Positions 7,462-14,626 of a stretch of DNA of 35,407 nt are shown one piece after another. Every line of letters starts with the position of its first letter. The stretch's first letter is position 1. The stretch spans positions 1-35,407 of the forward strand of contig NZ_JALXPE010000042.1 in assembly GCF_025143365.1 (NCBI RefSeq), read 5' to 3'. The notes beneath the pieces were generated by a model. The model saw only the letters and a program-made list of their open reading frames with translations. It ran no database searches and was not told the origin of the DNA. Source of the stretch: Microbacterium sp. p3-SID336 (GTDB lineage Bacteria > Actinomycetota > Actinomycetes > Actinomycetales > Microbacteriaceae). The translations under genes and the position numbers were made by a program.

Positions 7462-7893
7462 TCACATCTGGTCGTGCCAGCCGCCCGCGACCATGGTCTG
7501 GAACTTCCAGCCGTCGGCCGTGCGCAGCAGCAGGTCCCCATAGCGCATCTCGTGCTTCACGCCGTCGACCTCGAACGACGCGTCCGTGACCACGAAGCAC
7601 AGCGCCGGCGAGAGGAAGATCGGATGCCGCACGGAGGTCATATCCGCACCGCCGCCTCCGACGACCTCCCGCATCTGGGCGATGTAGCGCTCGCGGTCGC
7701 AGGAAGCGGCGAGACCGTGCCCCTGCGCGTCGTCGGTGACCTCGTTGAGCGGGAACGCCGCGACGTCGGCCATTCCCTCGAGGTCGCCGGCAAGTGCCAG
7801 GGCGTCGTAGTGGGCGTACCAGTCGAGGATCTCCTGGACCGCCTCGGAAGAGGCTCCTGCCCCTGCCGCCGCCGTATCGATCGTGTTCGTCAT
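7462..7893 (-). CDS. NTF2-like / SnoaL-type protein
   Basis: This 143-aa protein has the alpha+beta-barrel (cone) pattern of the NTF2-like superfamily: an N-terminal helix (VQEILDWYAHYDALALAGDLEGMADVA) followed by strands such as HPIFLSPALCFVVTDASFEV and HEMRYGDLLLRTADGWKFQTMVAGGWHD. The family includes SnoaL-like cyclases, limonene epoxide hydrolase and many ligand-binding domains without enzyme activity. No Asp/His catalytic set can be assigned here. It has its own promoter, with an inverted repeat over the -10, so it is probably regulated separately from the upstream AhpD-like gene. Confidence 0.85.
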   Translation of the reverse strand: MTNTIDTAAAGAGASSEAVQEILDWYAHYDALALAGDLEGMADVAAFPLNEVTDDAQGHGLAASCDRERYIAQMREVVGGGGADMTSVRHPIFLSPALCFVVTDASFEVDGVKHEMRYGDLLLRTADGWKFQTMVAGGWHDQM

Positions 7894-7919
7894 GCTGCTC
7901 CCGTCCGCTCAGTTACTTC

Positions 7920-7951
7920 GTACACTGTACATGGTAATTCGAGAATCGCAA
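7920..7951 (-). promoter_or_regulatory. promoter and inverted-repeat operator of the NTF2-like gene
   Basis: Read on the minus strand, TTGCGA (7951-7946) and TACAGT (7929-7924) are separated by 16 bp and form a promoter for the gene starting at 7893. The inverted repeat GTACA-C-TGTAC (7920-7930) covers the -10 box, a typical repressor position. The regulator is not identified. Confidence 0.5.
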
Positions 7952-7967
7952 GCTTCGGACAGCACGA

Positions 7968-7995
7968 AGGGCCGGATCCCTGCGGATCCGACCCT
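7968..7995 (-). terminator. hairpin after the AhpD-like gene
   Basis: A 12-bp stem, perfect except for one pair that is a G-T wobble in the minus-strand RNA, closes a 4-nt loop 10 nt after the stop of the minus-strand gene 8006-8551. Confidence 0.7.
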
Positions 7996-8005
7996 CCCGG
8001 GCGAC

Positions 8006-8551
8006 TCAGGCCGCGCGGCGCAGCGGCACCGTCGGGAAGTCGATCGGCACGTCGAGCGCGATGTTCACGTAGTTCGTGAACAGGTTCAGCGCGACCTGGC
8101 CGATGGTCTCGACGATCTGCTCGTCGTTCCAGCCGTGGGCGCGCAGCGCGTCCACGTCGGCCGACGTCACCTGCCCGCGCTCGTCGACGAGCTTGAGCGC
8201 GAAGGCGAGGAGGGCCGCCGTCCGCGGATCCTCCGAGGTGCCGTCCTGCGCGGCGGCGAGCGCCTCCGTGGTCAGGCCGGCCTTCTTGCCGAGGGCGGTG
8301 TGCGCGGCGAGGCAGTAGCCGCACGAGTTGCGGTTCGCGACAGCCACGGCGATCTGCTCGCCGAGCGCCGGGCCGAGCGTGCCGCCACCGTAGGCGCCGA
8401 AGGCGCTCCACATGCTGGTCAGGGCGGCGGGCGAGTTGGCGACGGCGCGGAACATGGCGGGAACAGCACCGAACGCGGCGCCGATCTGCTCGAGCTGCTC
8501 CTTGACGGGGCCGGTGGCGTTCTCACGGTCGATCAGAGGGACGTTGGGCAC
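8006..8551 (-). CDS. carboxymuconolactone decarboxylase / AhpD-like protein
   Basis: This 181-aa helical protein carries the AhpD-type active site: a Glu in ALGEQIAVAVANRN followed by SCGYCLAAH, giving C-x2-C and the downstream His of peroxidase-active members. Relatives act as alkylhydroperoxidases with a CxxC redox pair. It is therefore probably a peroxidase-like oxidoreductase, although CMD-fold proteins vary in reaction. The GTG at 8551 is chosen because GGAGAATCCC precedes it and the product begins VPNVPLIDRENA like a normal family N-terminus; a longer frame to 8644 is less likely. It is divergent from the AraC regulator at 8647, which probably controls it. Confidence 0.9.
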   Translation of the reverse strand: MPNVPLIDRENATGPVKEQLEQIGAAFGAVPAMFRAVANSPAALTSMWSAFGAYGGGTLGPALGEQIAVAVANRNSCGYCLAAHTALGKKAGLTTEALAAAQDGTSEDPRTAALLAFALKLVDERGQVTSADVDALRAHGWNDEQIVETIGQVALNLFTNYVNIALDVPIDFPTVPLRRAA

Positions 8552-8627
8552 GGGATTCTCCTTCGGTCTGCATCGGGCCGGGTGTCGGCCCTCTCTCAAG
8601 TCTCGCGAGCAGCGCAGGATGATACGC

Positions 8628-8637
8628 ACCATATGGT
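8628..8637. promoter_or_regulatory. palindrome at the araC-type gene start
   Basis: ACCATATGGT is a perfect 10-bp palindrome in the 95-bp region between the AhpD-like gene and the AraC regulator. It contains TATGGT (8632-8637), a -10-like hexamer 9 nt before the regulator's GTG start. This placement suggests autoregulation, but AraC proteins usually bind direct repeats, so the meaning is uncertain. Confidence 0.35.
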
Positions 8638-8646
8638 CTTGCATTC

Positions 8647-9522
8647 GTGACAGATCGTCCAGAGAATGGAGAGGTGCCGCTCGACAGACTCACCCCGCTA
8701 CTGGAGCGCTTCCGCGTGCGCAGCCGCCTCTTCCACACCGGCCCCCTGTGCGGCACCACGGTCTTCGCCCAGAGCGCGGGCCACGGCTTCCTGCATGTGC
8801 TGCGCCGCGGCGAGATGGAGGTGACGCACCGAGGCGCCGACGGCCGCACGATGCGACAGCACGTGACGCAGCCGAGCCTGCTGTTCTTCCCGCGTCCGCT
8901 CGACCACACGTTCATCAACGCCCCCGCCGAGGAGTCGGACTTCGCCTGCGCGACCATCGACTTCGACGGCGGCGCGACGCACCCGCTCGTCCGCACGCTT
9001 CCCGCTGTGATCGTGCTGCCGCTCGACGACGTCGCCACGCTCTCCCCCGCCCTGGACCTGCTGTTCGCCGAGGTGGACAACGTGCGCTGCGGCCGCCCGC
9101 TGCTCGCGGATCGGCTGTTCGAGGTGGTCCTGATCCAGCTGCTGCGCTGGATGCTCGACCACTCGCACGACCTCGTCCTCCCGCCCGGACTCCTGCCCGG
9201 CCTCGCGGACGAGCGCCTGGCACCGGCCCTGGTCGCGATGCACGAGGCGCCGGGCGAACCGTGGACGCTCGACAGCCTCGCCCGCACCGCCGCCCTCTCC
9301 CGCAGCGCCTTCGCCGCCCGCTTCAAAGAGGTGCTCGGCCGTTCCCCCGGCGACTACCTCACCGAGTGGCGCCTCACCATCGCGCAGGAGCAGCTGCGCG
9401 CCGGGATGACGGTGACCGCGGTCGCCGCCGAACTCGGCTATGCCAGCGCCTCCGCGTTCTCCCGCGCGTTCGCGCAGCGCCTCGGCTGCTCGCCGCGCGC
9501 CTGGCTCGGTCTCGCGGCCTGA
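8647..9522 (+). CDS. AraC family transcriptional regulator with cupin sensor domain
   Basis: This 291-aa protein has two domains. Residues about 15-165 form a cupin-like effector domain (GHGFLHVLRRGEMEVTHRG, PSLLFFPRPLDHTFI). Residues about 200-290 carry the double helix-turn-helix of AraC proteins (WTLDSLARTAALSRSAFAARF and TVTAVAAELGYASASAFSRAF, ending GCSPRAWL). It is divergent from the AhpD-like gene, an arrangement common for AraC/cupin regulators of oxidoreductases. The start is GTG. Its stop codon lies inside a short palindrome that also contains the stop of the convergent DegT gene. Confidence 0.92.
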   Translation: MTDRPENGEVPLDRLTPLLERFRVRSRLFHTGPLCGTTVFAQSAGHGFLHVLRRGEMEVTHRGADGRTMRQHVTQPSLLFFPRPLDHTFINAPAEESDFACATIDFDGGATHPLVRTLPAVIVLPLDDVATLSPALDLLFAEVDNVRCGRPLLADRLFEVVLIQLLRWMLDHSHDLVLPPGLLPGLADERLAPALVAMHEAPGEPWTLDSLARTAALSRSAFAARFKEVLGRSPGDYLTEWRLTIAQEQLRAGMTVTAVAAELGYASASAFSRAFAQRLGCSPRAWLGLAA

Positions 9523-9531
9523 GCTCAGGCC
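9516..9531. terminator. palindrome holding two convergent stop codons
   Basis: GGCCTGAGCTCAGGCC is a perfect 16-bp palindrome. It contains the AraC stop (TGA, 9520-9522) on plus and the DegT stop (TGA, 9527-9525) on minus, leaving 2 nt between the genes. With no loop it is a weak terminator at best. Confidence 0.35.
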
Positions 9532-10637
9532 CCGGCCGCCATGACCGCGGCGACGCCGGCCACCACCCGGTCGAGGTCGGCCGCGGTGAGCGAGGGGTGC
9601 ACGGGAAGGGAGAGCACCTCGCGGGCGGCCCGCTCGGTCTCCGGCAGCTCCACGCCCGGTGCATAGGCCGTGAGCGACGGCAGACGGTGGTTCGGGATCG
9701 GGTAGTAGACGCCCGACCCGACCCCGTGCTCCTCGCGGAGCGCCCGGTGCACGCGGTCGCGCTCCCCGTCGGCGATGCGCACGGTGTACTGGTGGTACAC
9801 GTGCTCGGCACCCTCCGCGACCGCGGGGACCGCGAGCCCGTCGATGCGCCCGAGCTCCGCGTCGAGGAATGCGGCGTTGCGCTGCCGCTGCGCGGTCCAC
9901 GCGGCGACCCGGCGCAGCTGCACACGCCCCACCGCGGCGTGCACGTCGCTCATGCGGTTGTTGTAGCCGACGATCTCGTTCGCGTACTGCGTCTCCATGC
10001 CCTGGTTGCGCAGCAGCCGCACCCGTCGCGCGATGCCCTCGTCCGCGCACGCCACCATGCCGCCCTCGATCGCCGTCATGTTCTTCGTCGGGTAGAGGCT
10101 GAACATCGCGAAGGTCCCGATGGTGCCGGCGGGCCGTCCGCGCCAGGACGCGCCGTGCGCCTGCGCGGCATCCTCGAAGACCTCCAGCCCGTGCTCGCGG
10201 GCGACCTGCTCGATGCCGTCGACCAGGAACGGGTGCCCGTACAGGTGCACCGGCATGATGCCGCGCGTGCGGGCCGTGATCGCCTCCCGCACCCGCTCGG
10301 GATCGAGCGTGAAGTGCGTGGGCTCGATGTCGACGAACACCGGGGTGGCCCCGGCGAGGACCACGGAGTTCGCGACCGCCGCGAACGTGAACGACGGCAC
10401 GATCACCTCGTCGCCCGGCCCCACCCCCGCGGCGAGCAGACCGAGCAGCTGCCCGCTGGTGCCGGAGTTCACGGCGACCGTCGCACGCCCCTGCAGGAAC
10501 TGCGCGGCGAACTCGGCCTCGAACGCGGCGACCTCCGGCCCCTGGGCGAGATTGCCGCTGCGGAGAACGCGCTCGACGGCGGCGACCTCCTCGTCGCCGA
10601 TCAGCGGCTTGGCGGCGGGGATCAGGTCGTGGTGCAT
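9525..10637 (-). CDS. DegT/DnrJ/EryC1/StrS family aminotransferase
   Basis: This 370-aa PLP enzyme belongs to the sugar-aminotransferase family. It begins IPAAKPLIGDEEVAAVERVLRSG, has the SGTSGQLLGLLA segment, VIVPSFTFAAVANSV, VFEDAAQAHGA with the PLP-nitrogen Asp, and the catalytic lysine in SLYPTKNMTAIEGGM. Members aminate nucleotide-linked keto-sugars for cell-surface glycans or antibiotics, using glutamate or glutamine. No other sugar-nucleotide genes are nearby, so its pathway cannot be read from context. The ATG at 10637 fits the family N-terminus; the extra upstream frame runs into the tRNA gene and is discarded. Confidence 0.92.
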   Translation of the reverse strand: MHHDLIPAAKPLIGDEEVAAVERVLRSGNLAQGPEVAAFEAEFAAQFLQGRATVAVNSGTSGQLLGLLAAGVGPGDEVIVPSFTFAAVANSVVLAGATPVFVDIEPTHFTLDPERVREAITARTRGIMPVHLYGHPFLVDGIEQVAREHGLEVFEDAAQAHGASWRGRPAGTIGTFAMFSLYPTKNMTAIEGGMVACADEGIARRVRLLRNQGMETQYANEIVGYNNRMSDVHAAVGRVQLRRVAAWTAQRQRNAAFLDAELGRIDGLAVPAVAEGAEHVYHQYTVRIADGERDRVHRALREEHGVGSGVYYPIPNHRLPSLTAYAPGVELPETERAAREVLSLPVHPSLTAADLDRVVAGVAAVMAAGA

Positions 10638-10684
10638 GGCGGTGCCCTTCGTCGCGACGGCTCGGTCGAGCCACGGGTCTGGTC

Positions 10685-10758
10685 TGGAGGTGGAGGCAGG
10701 AATCGAACCTGCGTGCACGGTCTTGCGGACCGCGACCTGGCCACTCGGTCACTCCACC
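10685..10758 (-). tRNA. tRNA-Cys (anticodon GCA) with atypical anticodon loop
   Basis: The 74-nt minus-strand sequence folds as a cloverleaf: acceptor GGTGGAG/CTCCACC, D stem ACC/GGT with A14 and GG in the loop, anticodon stem GCGGT/ACCGT, T arm GCAGG-TTCGATT-CCTGC, discriminator T73 and encoded CCA. Anticodon GCA and U73 are tRNA-Cys features. The 7-nt anticodon loop reads CCGCAAG, so position 33 is C instead of the nearly universal U, and C32 can pair with G38. The gene lies 12 nt after the aminotransferase stop at 10771, on the same strand. Confidence 0.85.
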
Positions 10759-10770
10759 GGGTCTGGGGCG

Positions 10771-12018
10771 TCAGCTGCCCGGCGGGGAGTATCCCTGCAG
10801 AAAGGCGCCGAACCGCTGCACGGCGTCGACGAGGACCGGCGCTTCGGGCAGGAAGGCGATGCGCAGATGGTCGGCTCTCGGCCAGTTGAACGCGTGTCCG
10901 TGCACGAGCAGGATCCGCTCCGCGTCGAGCAGGTCGAGCACCAGACGCTCGTCGTCGACGATGGGGTGCGCGGCGGGGTCCAGCCGCGGGAACAGGTACA
11001 GCCCCCCTCCCGCCTCCCGCACCGAGACACCGGGAATGGCGCGCAAAGCCGTCGTCGCCGCATCGCGCTGCACCGTCAGCCGACCCTCGGCGGAGACGAG
11101 CGCGTCGAGGGACGAGTCGTGCGTGAGCGCGGCGCTGATCGCGTGCTGCGCGGGCACTGAAGCGCACATGCGCATCGAGGCCAGCAGCCGCACACCCGAC
11201 AGGAACGGGTCGTCCGAGGCGAAGCCGGTGGTGACCGCCCACGCCGCGCGATACCCGGCGACACGGTGCGTCTTGGACAGCCCGGCGAACGTGACGCACG
11301 GGACGTCGGGCGCGACCTGGGCGGTGGACAGGTGGGTGAAGCCCGGATAGACGACGCGGTCGTAGATCTCGTCGGACAGGAGGAGCAGGCCGTGTCGTCG
11401 AGCCAGCTCGGCGATGCCCTCCAGGGTGCGCCGGTCGTACACCGCGCCGGTGGGGTTGTTCGGGTTGATCACGACGATCGCCCTGGTCCGCGGTCCGATC
11501 AGCCCCGCCATCGCATCGATGTCGGGCGCCCAGCCCTCCTCCTCGACGCACGGGTAGTGCACGGCATGCGCCCCGGCGAGCACCGTGGACGCCGTCCAGA
11601 GCGGGTAGTCGGGGCTCGGAACGAGCACCCCATCGCCGGGCTCCAGCAGCGCCTGCAGCACGATCCCGACCAGTTCGGAGACGCCGTTGCCCACTGTCAC
11701 GTCGTCGAGCCCGACCGCCGGGAATCCGGGGCGCACCGCGTAGTGCGCGGCGATCGCCTGCCGCGTCTCGACCAGGCCGGGCGACTCGGAGTAGCCGTGC
11801 GCGTGCGGCAGCGCGGCCCGCAGCGCCTCGACGACGACCGGCGGCGCCTCGAAGCCGAACGGTGCCGGGTTGCCGATGTTCAGGCGGAGGATCCGCTCCC
11901 CCTGCGCCTCCAGCTCGGCCGCGCGCGCCGCGACCGGTCCCCGCAGGTCGTACAGCACGCCGTCGAGGCGGGAGGAACGCCCGATCCTGGCCGGGCGGGC
12001 AGCACGCACGGTGCTCAC
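10771..12018 (-). CDS. pyridoxal phosphate-dependent aminotransferase, alanine transaminase-like
   Basis: This 415-aa fold-type I class I/II aminotransferase resembles AlaA/AlaT-type alanine transaminases. Visible marks are LRLNIGNPAPFGFEAP at the N-terminus, GYSESPGLVETRQAIA, VINPNNPTGAVYDR, LLLSDEIYDRVVY (PLP-nitrogen Asp) and the catalytic lysine in FAGLSKTHRVAGYR. The likely reaction is alanine plus 2-oxoglutarate to pyruvate plus glutamate, although relatives accept other amino acids. The GTG start overlaps the stop of the MocR regulator as GTGA, so the two are translationally coupled and presumably controlled by the same promoter. Confidence 0.9.
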   Translation of the reverse strand: MSTVRAARPARIGRSSRLDGVLYDLRGPVAARAAELEAQGERILRLNIGNPAPFGFEAPPVVVEALRAALPHAHGYSESPGLVETRQAIAAHYAVRPGFPAVGLDDVTVGNGVSELVGIVLQALLEPGDGVLVPSPDYPLWTASTVLAGAHAVHYPCVEEEGWAPDIDAMAGLIGPRTRAIVVINPNNPTGAVYDRRTLEGIAELARRHGLLLLSDEIYDRVVYPGFTHLSTAQVAPDVPCVTFAGLSKTHRVAGYRAAWAVTTGFASDDPFLSGVRLLASMRMCASVPAQHAISAALTHDSSLDALVSAEGRLTVQRDAATTALRAIPGVSVREAGGGLYLFPRLDPAAHPIVDDERLVLDLLDAERILLVHGHAFNWPRADHLRIAFLPEAPVLVDAVQRFGAFLQGYSPPGS

Positions 12019-13367
12019 GCGGCCGACCCCGGCGCGCCCTCGATCACCGCAGACACGTCGTCGGCGAGGCGACGCAGGTCGGCGTCGTCGAGGTCGTGCA
12101 CGGTCAGCCGGAGATGCGTGGCCCCCGCGCCGCTCCCCTCCAGGGCGAACTCGGTGCCCGCACGCACGAGCCACCCGCGGGCGGCCAGCAGCGCTGCGGC
12201 TGCGGCCGCCTCCCGCTGCACGTCGATCCAGACGTTCAGCCCGCTGCCGGTGAGCGCCGAGACGCCGCGCTCCCTCAGCAGGGCCGTGAACGCGCGGTTC
12301 CGGTCGACGTAGTGCGCGCCGGCCACCGCGATCTGCTCCCGCACCCCGGGGTCGCGGAGCATCGCCGCGGCCAGCCGCTGCATGACATGACTCACCCACA
12401 TGGTGCCGGGGCTCAGGCGCCGGGCGAGCCGCTGCGCCGTGACAGGGTCGGATGCCGTGACGGCGAGGCGCAGGTCGGGTCCGAGGAACTTCGACACCGA
12501 GCGCACCAGTGCCCACCGCTCGTGCGTCGGCGCGATGATGCTGGCGTACGGCGTCGGTGCGAGCAGGGAGAAGTGGTCGTCCTCGATCACGAGCACGTGC
12601 GGGTACGCGGCGAGCACGTCCCGCAGCTCCTCCGCCCGTTCCGGTGTGATGCCGACGCCGGTCGGGTTGTGCGCGCGGGGCGTGCAGACGAGGGCGCGCA
12701 CGCCGCTCTCCAGCGCCGCGCGCACGCCGTCGACCGTCAGGCCCTCCTCGTCCACGGGAATGGGCACGGTGGTGTAGCCGGCGAGCCGCGCGATGTGGAT
12801 GCTGGAGAGGAAGCACGGGTCCTCCAGTCCCACCCGGTCGCCCTGCACCAGCGTCTGCGCGAGGAGTCGCTCGACCGCGTCGACCGCACCCGCCGTGACC
12901 GAGAGCCGGAACGGGCGCGGGTGGTCCTCGGCGATCCAGGCGGTGGCCCACTCGGCGAGGTCGGCGTCGATCACCGACTCCCCATAGAGGACGTGCTGCG
13001 GCCGCGCGGCCGCGAGAGCCGCTCCGAGGTCGGGGAGAAGGGCGGTCTGCGGGTTGCCGTTGCCGATGTCCCGCAGCGCCGTGCCCGGGGTGAATCCCTC
13101 GTCCTGGACGGCGGCGGGACCGAGCACCGTGGTCCCGGTGCGCCCGCCGGTCACCGCGATGCGTGCGGTGACGAGCGCGCGGTAGGCGGAGAGCACGGTG
13201 TTGCGATTGACGCCGAGGCGCTCCGCCAGCGCACGGACCGGCGGGAGCTGGTCGCCCGGAGCGAGCACCCCGCTCTCGACCAGGTCGCGCACGCTGTCGG
13301 AGATCTCGGCGGCCGTGGCACCCGCGATCCGCTCGTCGACGGGTTCGCGCGTGTCATCCGATGCCAT
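12015..13367 (-). CDS. MocR/GabR-type transcriptional regulator (GntR helix-turn-helix plus aminotransferase domain)
   Basis: This 450-aa protein has a GntR winged helix-turn-helix at residues about 18-80 (DQLPPVRALAERLGVNRNTVLSAYRAL) joined to a full aminotransferase-fold domain. That domain keeps VCTPRAHNPTGVGI, VIEDDHF and the PLP lysine in VRSVSKFLGPDLR (Lys293). MocR proteins use PLP as a ligand; GabR activates gabT and represses itself. The ATG at 13367 lies 7 nt after a -10 box, so the transcript is probably leaderless. It heads a coupled unit with the alanine-type aminotransferase, and its promoter shares a 20-bp element with gabT. Confidence 0.93.
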   Translation of the reverse strand: MASDDTREPVDERIAGATAAEISDSVRDLVESGVLAPGDQLPPVRALAERLGVNRNTVLSAYRALVTARIAVTGGRTGTTVLGPAAVQDEGFTPGTALRDIGNGNPQTALLPDLGAALAAARPQHVLYGESVIDADLAEWATAWIAEDHPRPFRLSVTAGAVDAVERLLAQTLVQGDRVGLEDPCFLSSIHIARLAGYTTVPIPVDEEGLTVDGVRAALESGVRALVCTPRAHNPTGVGITPERAEELRDVLAAYPHVLVIEDDHFSLLAPTPYASIIAPTHERWALVRSVSKFLGPDLRLAVTASDPVTAQRLARRLSPGTMWVSHVMQRLAAAMLRDPGVREQIAVAGAHYVDRNRAFTALLRERGVSALTGSGLNVWIDVQREAAAAAALLAARGWLVRAGTEFALEGSGAGATHLRLTVHDLDDADLRRLADDVSAVIEGAPGSAA

Positions 13368-13374
13368 GCGTTCG

Positions 13375-13403
13375 ACCGTAGGCCAGATATTGACCTATGT
13401 CAA
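13375..13403 (-). promoter_or_regulatory. mocR promoter with operator dyad
   Basis: On the minus strand TTGACA (13403-13398), a 17-bp spacer and TACGGT (13380-13375) form the promoter. The -35 and spacer contain TTGAC-ATAG-GTCAA (13403-13390), a dyad with perfect 5-bp arms, inside an element nearly identical to the one at gabT. Position over the -35 box suggests autorepression. The -10 box ends 7 nt before the ATG. Confidence 0.7.
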
Positions 13404-13427
13404 AGCAGCGCCGCGGGTGCCGCGCAA

Positions 13428-13577
13428 TCAGGGCCGGTCGTCGAGCTCCACGCCGTCCTCGACCTCTTCCGCATCGAGGTCCGTCACGTCCACCTCCGGA
13501 GCCTCCCCCTCGCCGTTGTTGGCGGTCGGCGGCTCGCCGTGGAATCCGGTCGTCTCGTCCTGTCGTGCGTCCGACAT
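13428..13577 (-). CDS. small acidic protein, 49 aa
   Basis: The frame begins MSDARQDETTGFHGEPP and ends in an Asp/Glu/Val-rich tail (DVTDLDAEEVEDGVELDD). It is very acidic, lacks a hydrophobic segment and is probably disordered. GAGGAGGACA upstream is an excellent ribosome site, which makes the gene credible despite its size. The 13-bp element copy B is 63 bp upstream. It resembles the other small acidic protein (21689-21853) in size, MSD start and composition, but I do not see real homology. Function unknown. Confidence 0.65.
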   Translation of the reverse strand: MSDARQDETTGFHGEPPTANNGEGEAPEVDVTDLDAEEVEDGVELDDRP

Positions 13578-13639
13578 GGCTGTCCTCCTCGCGTCGATGT
13601 GCGTTGTCGCTCCAGCCTGCGGGCACCGTTCGGAGAGGG

Positions 13640-13652
13640 CGAGCGGGTTGAC
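13640..13652 (-). promoter_or_regulatory. conserved 13-bp element, copy B
   Basis: CGAGCGGGTTGAC on plus differs in one base from copies A (275-287) and C (21907-21919). Read toward the small acidic gene it is GTCAACCCGCTCG, and a CAGGCT hexamer follows 27 nt after GTCAAC, close to the spacing at the other copies. Confidence 0.5.
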
Positions 13653-13682
13653 AGGGCCCGGCTCGATGCGTCTCGAACGCCG

Positions 13683-13740
13683 GCGGGTGCGGGGTCTCGG
13701 GACGCGAGCGGGTGCAGGGTCTCGGGACGCGAGCGGGTGC
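13683..13740. repeat. 25-bp tandem repeat, 2.3 copies
   Basis: Two 25-bp units (13683-13707 and 13708-13732) differ in one base, and 8 bases of a third follow. The unit holds CTCGGGACGCGAG, whose ends can pair as a small hairpin. It lies in the roughly 300-bp gene-free stretch 13578-13879, which otherwise holds only copy B of the 13-bp element and the ribosome sites of the flanking genes. Confidence 0.85.
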
Positions 13741-13879
13741 GCTTCATTCCGATACGCAGGCGGGGTCCAGGTAGGGCCGGTAGCGTGCAGCACGGACGGC
13801 CCCCGCCAGACACGAGGCCTTCCCACGTCCGCGCACCGCGCACCGCACGATCACCGCGATCCCCCGACCTGAGGACACG

Positions 13880-14569
13880 ATGACTCCCGGCACCCTCGTC
13901 CCCACCGCCGCCTCCTCCGGATACGACGGCTTCATCGGCTGGGTGCTCAGCCTGATCGAGTCCCTCGGCGAGATCGGCGTCGGGATCGCCGTGCTGATCG
14001 AGACGTTCGTGCCGCCCATCCCGTCCGAGGCGATCCTGCCCGCCGCCGGGTTCCTGGCCTACGACGGCCGGATGAACGCGTGGGGCGCCTGGGCCGCGGC
14101 CACCATCGGCGGGCTCGTCGGCGCCTGGCTCTGGTATGCGATCGGCGCCGCCGTCGGCCGCGACCGCACACGCCGCCTCGTCGGACGGATCCCGCTGCTC
14201 GACCACGACGACTTCGACAAGGCCGAGGAGTTCTTCGCCCGCTGGGGCGGCCGCGCCGTCCTGCTGGGACGCTGCGTGCCGCTCGTGCGGTCGTTCATCT
14301 CGATCCCGGCGGGCATCGAGCGGATGCGACTGTGGCTGTTCACGCTGTACACGGTGATCGGATCCGCCGTGTGGAACGGCATCTGGGTCGGCCTCGGGTA
14401 TGCGTTCGGTCCGGCCATCCGCCCCGTCCTGGAGCAGTGGAGCGGCGTGCTCTCGGACATCGCCGTCGGGGCGATCGTCCTGCTGCTGGTCGTGTTCATC
14501 GTGCTGCGCGTCCGCCGACGACTGCGCGAAGCCGCCGCGCGCCGCGAACAGGAGGAGGGCTCCGCCTGA
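13880..14569 (+). CDS. DedA family membrane protein
   Basis: This 229-aa protein has the SNARE-associated/VTT domain of the DedA family. Marks are IETFVPPIPSEAILPAAGFLA, the re-entrant-loop-like acidic segment near the first helices, and GGRAVLLGRCVPLVRSFISIPAG with conserved arginines, followed by hydrophobic helices and an Arg/Glu-rich cytoplasmic tail. DedA proteins are proton-dependent membrane proteins; some flip undecaprenyl phosphate or phospholipids. Which lipid this one handles cannot be read. The start follows a GAGGACAC purine stretch. A hairpin that overlaps the stop codon ends transcription before the convergent uspA-type gene. Confidence 0.92.
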   Translation: MTPGTLVPTAASSGYDGFIGWVLSLIESLGEIGVGIAVLIETFVPPIPSEAILPAAGFLAYDGRMNAWGAWAAATIGGLVGAWLWYAIGAAVGRDRTRRLVGRIPLLDHDDFDKAEEFFARWGGRAVLLGRCVPLVRSFISIPAGIERMRLWLFTLYTVIGSAVWNGIWVGLGYAFGPAIRPVLEQWSGVLSDIAVGAIVLLLVVFIVLRVRRRLREAAARREQEEGSA

Positions 14570-14577
14570 GCCCTCCT
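14553..14577. terminator. hairpin overlapping the DedA stop codon
   Basis: A 10-bp stem (AGGAGGGCTC with GAGCCCTCCT) and a 5-nt loop include the TGA at 14567-14569, between convergent genes. Confidence 0.7.
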
Positions 14578-14626
14578 GCTCCAGACACGTCCGACGGGTA
14601 CGGGGCCCCCGGACGGGGTCTCCACC

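Noticed and set aside
13378..13427. Possible terminator after the 49-aa acidic gene
   Set aside because: GC-rich inverted stretches are short and imperfect, and the region is explained by the mocR promoter.
11862..13883. 673-codon plus-strand frame opposite mocR
   Set aside because: No domain, biased composition, and the opposite strand has a full MocR protein.
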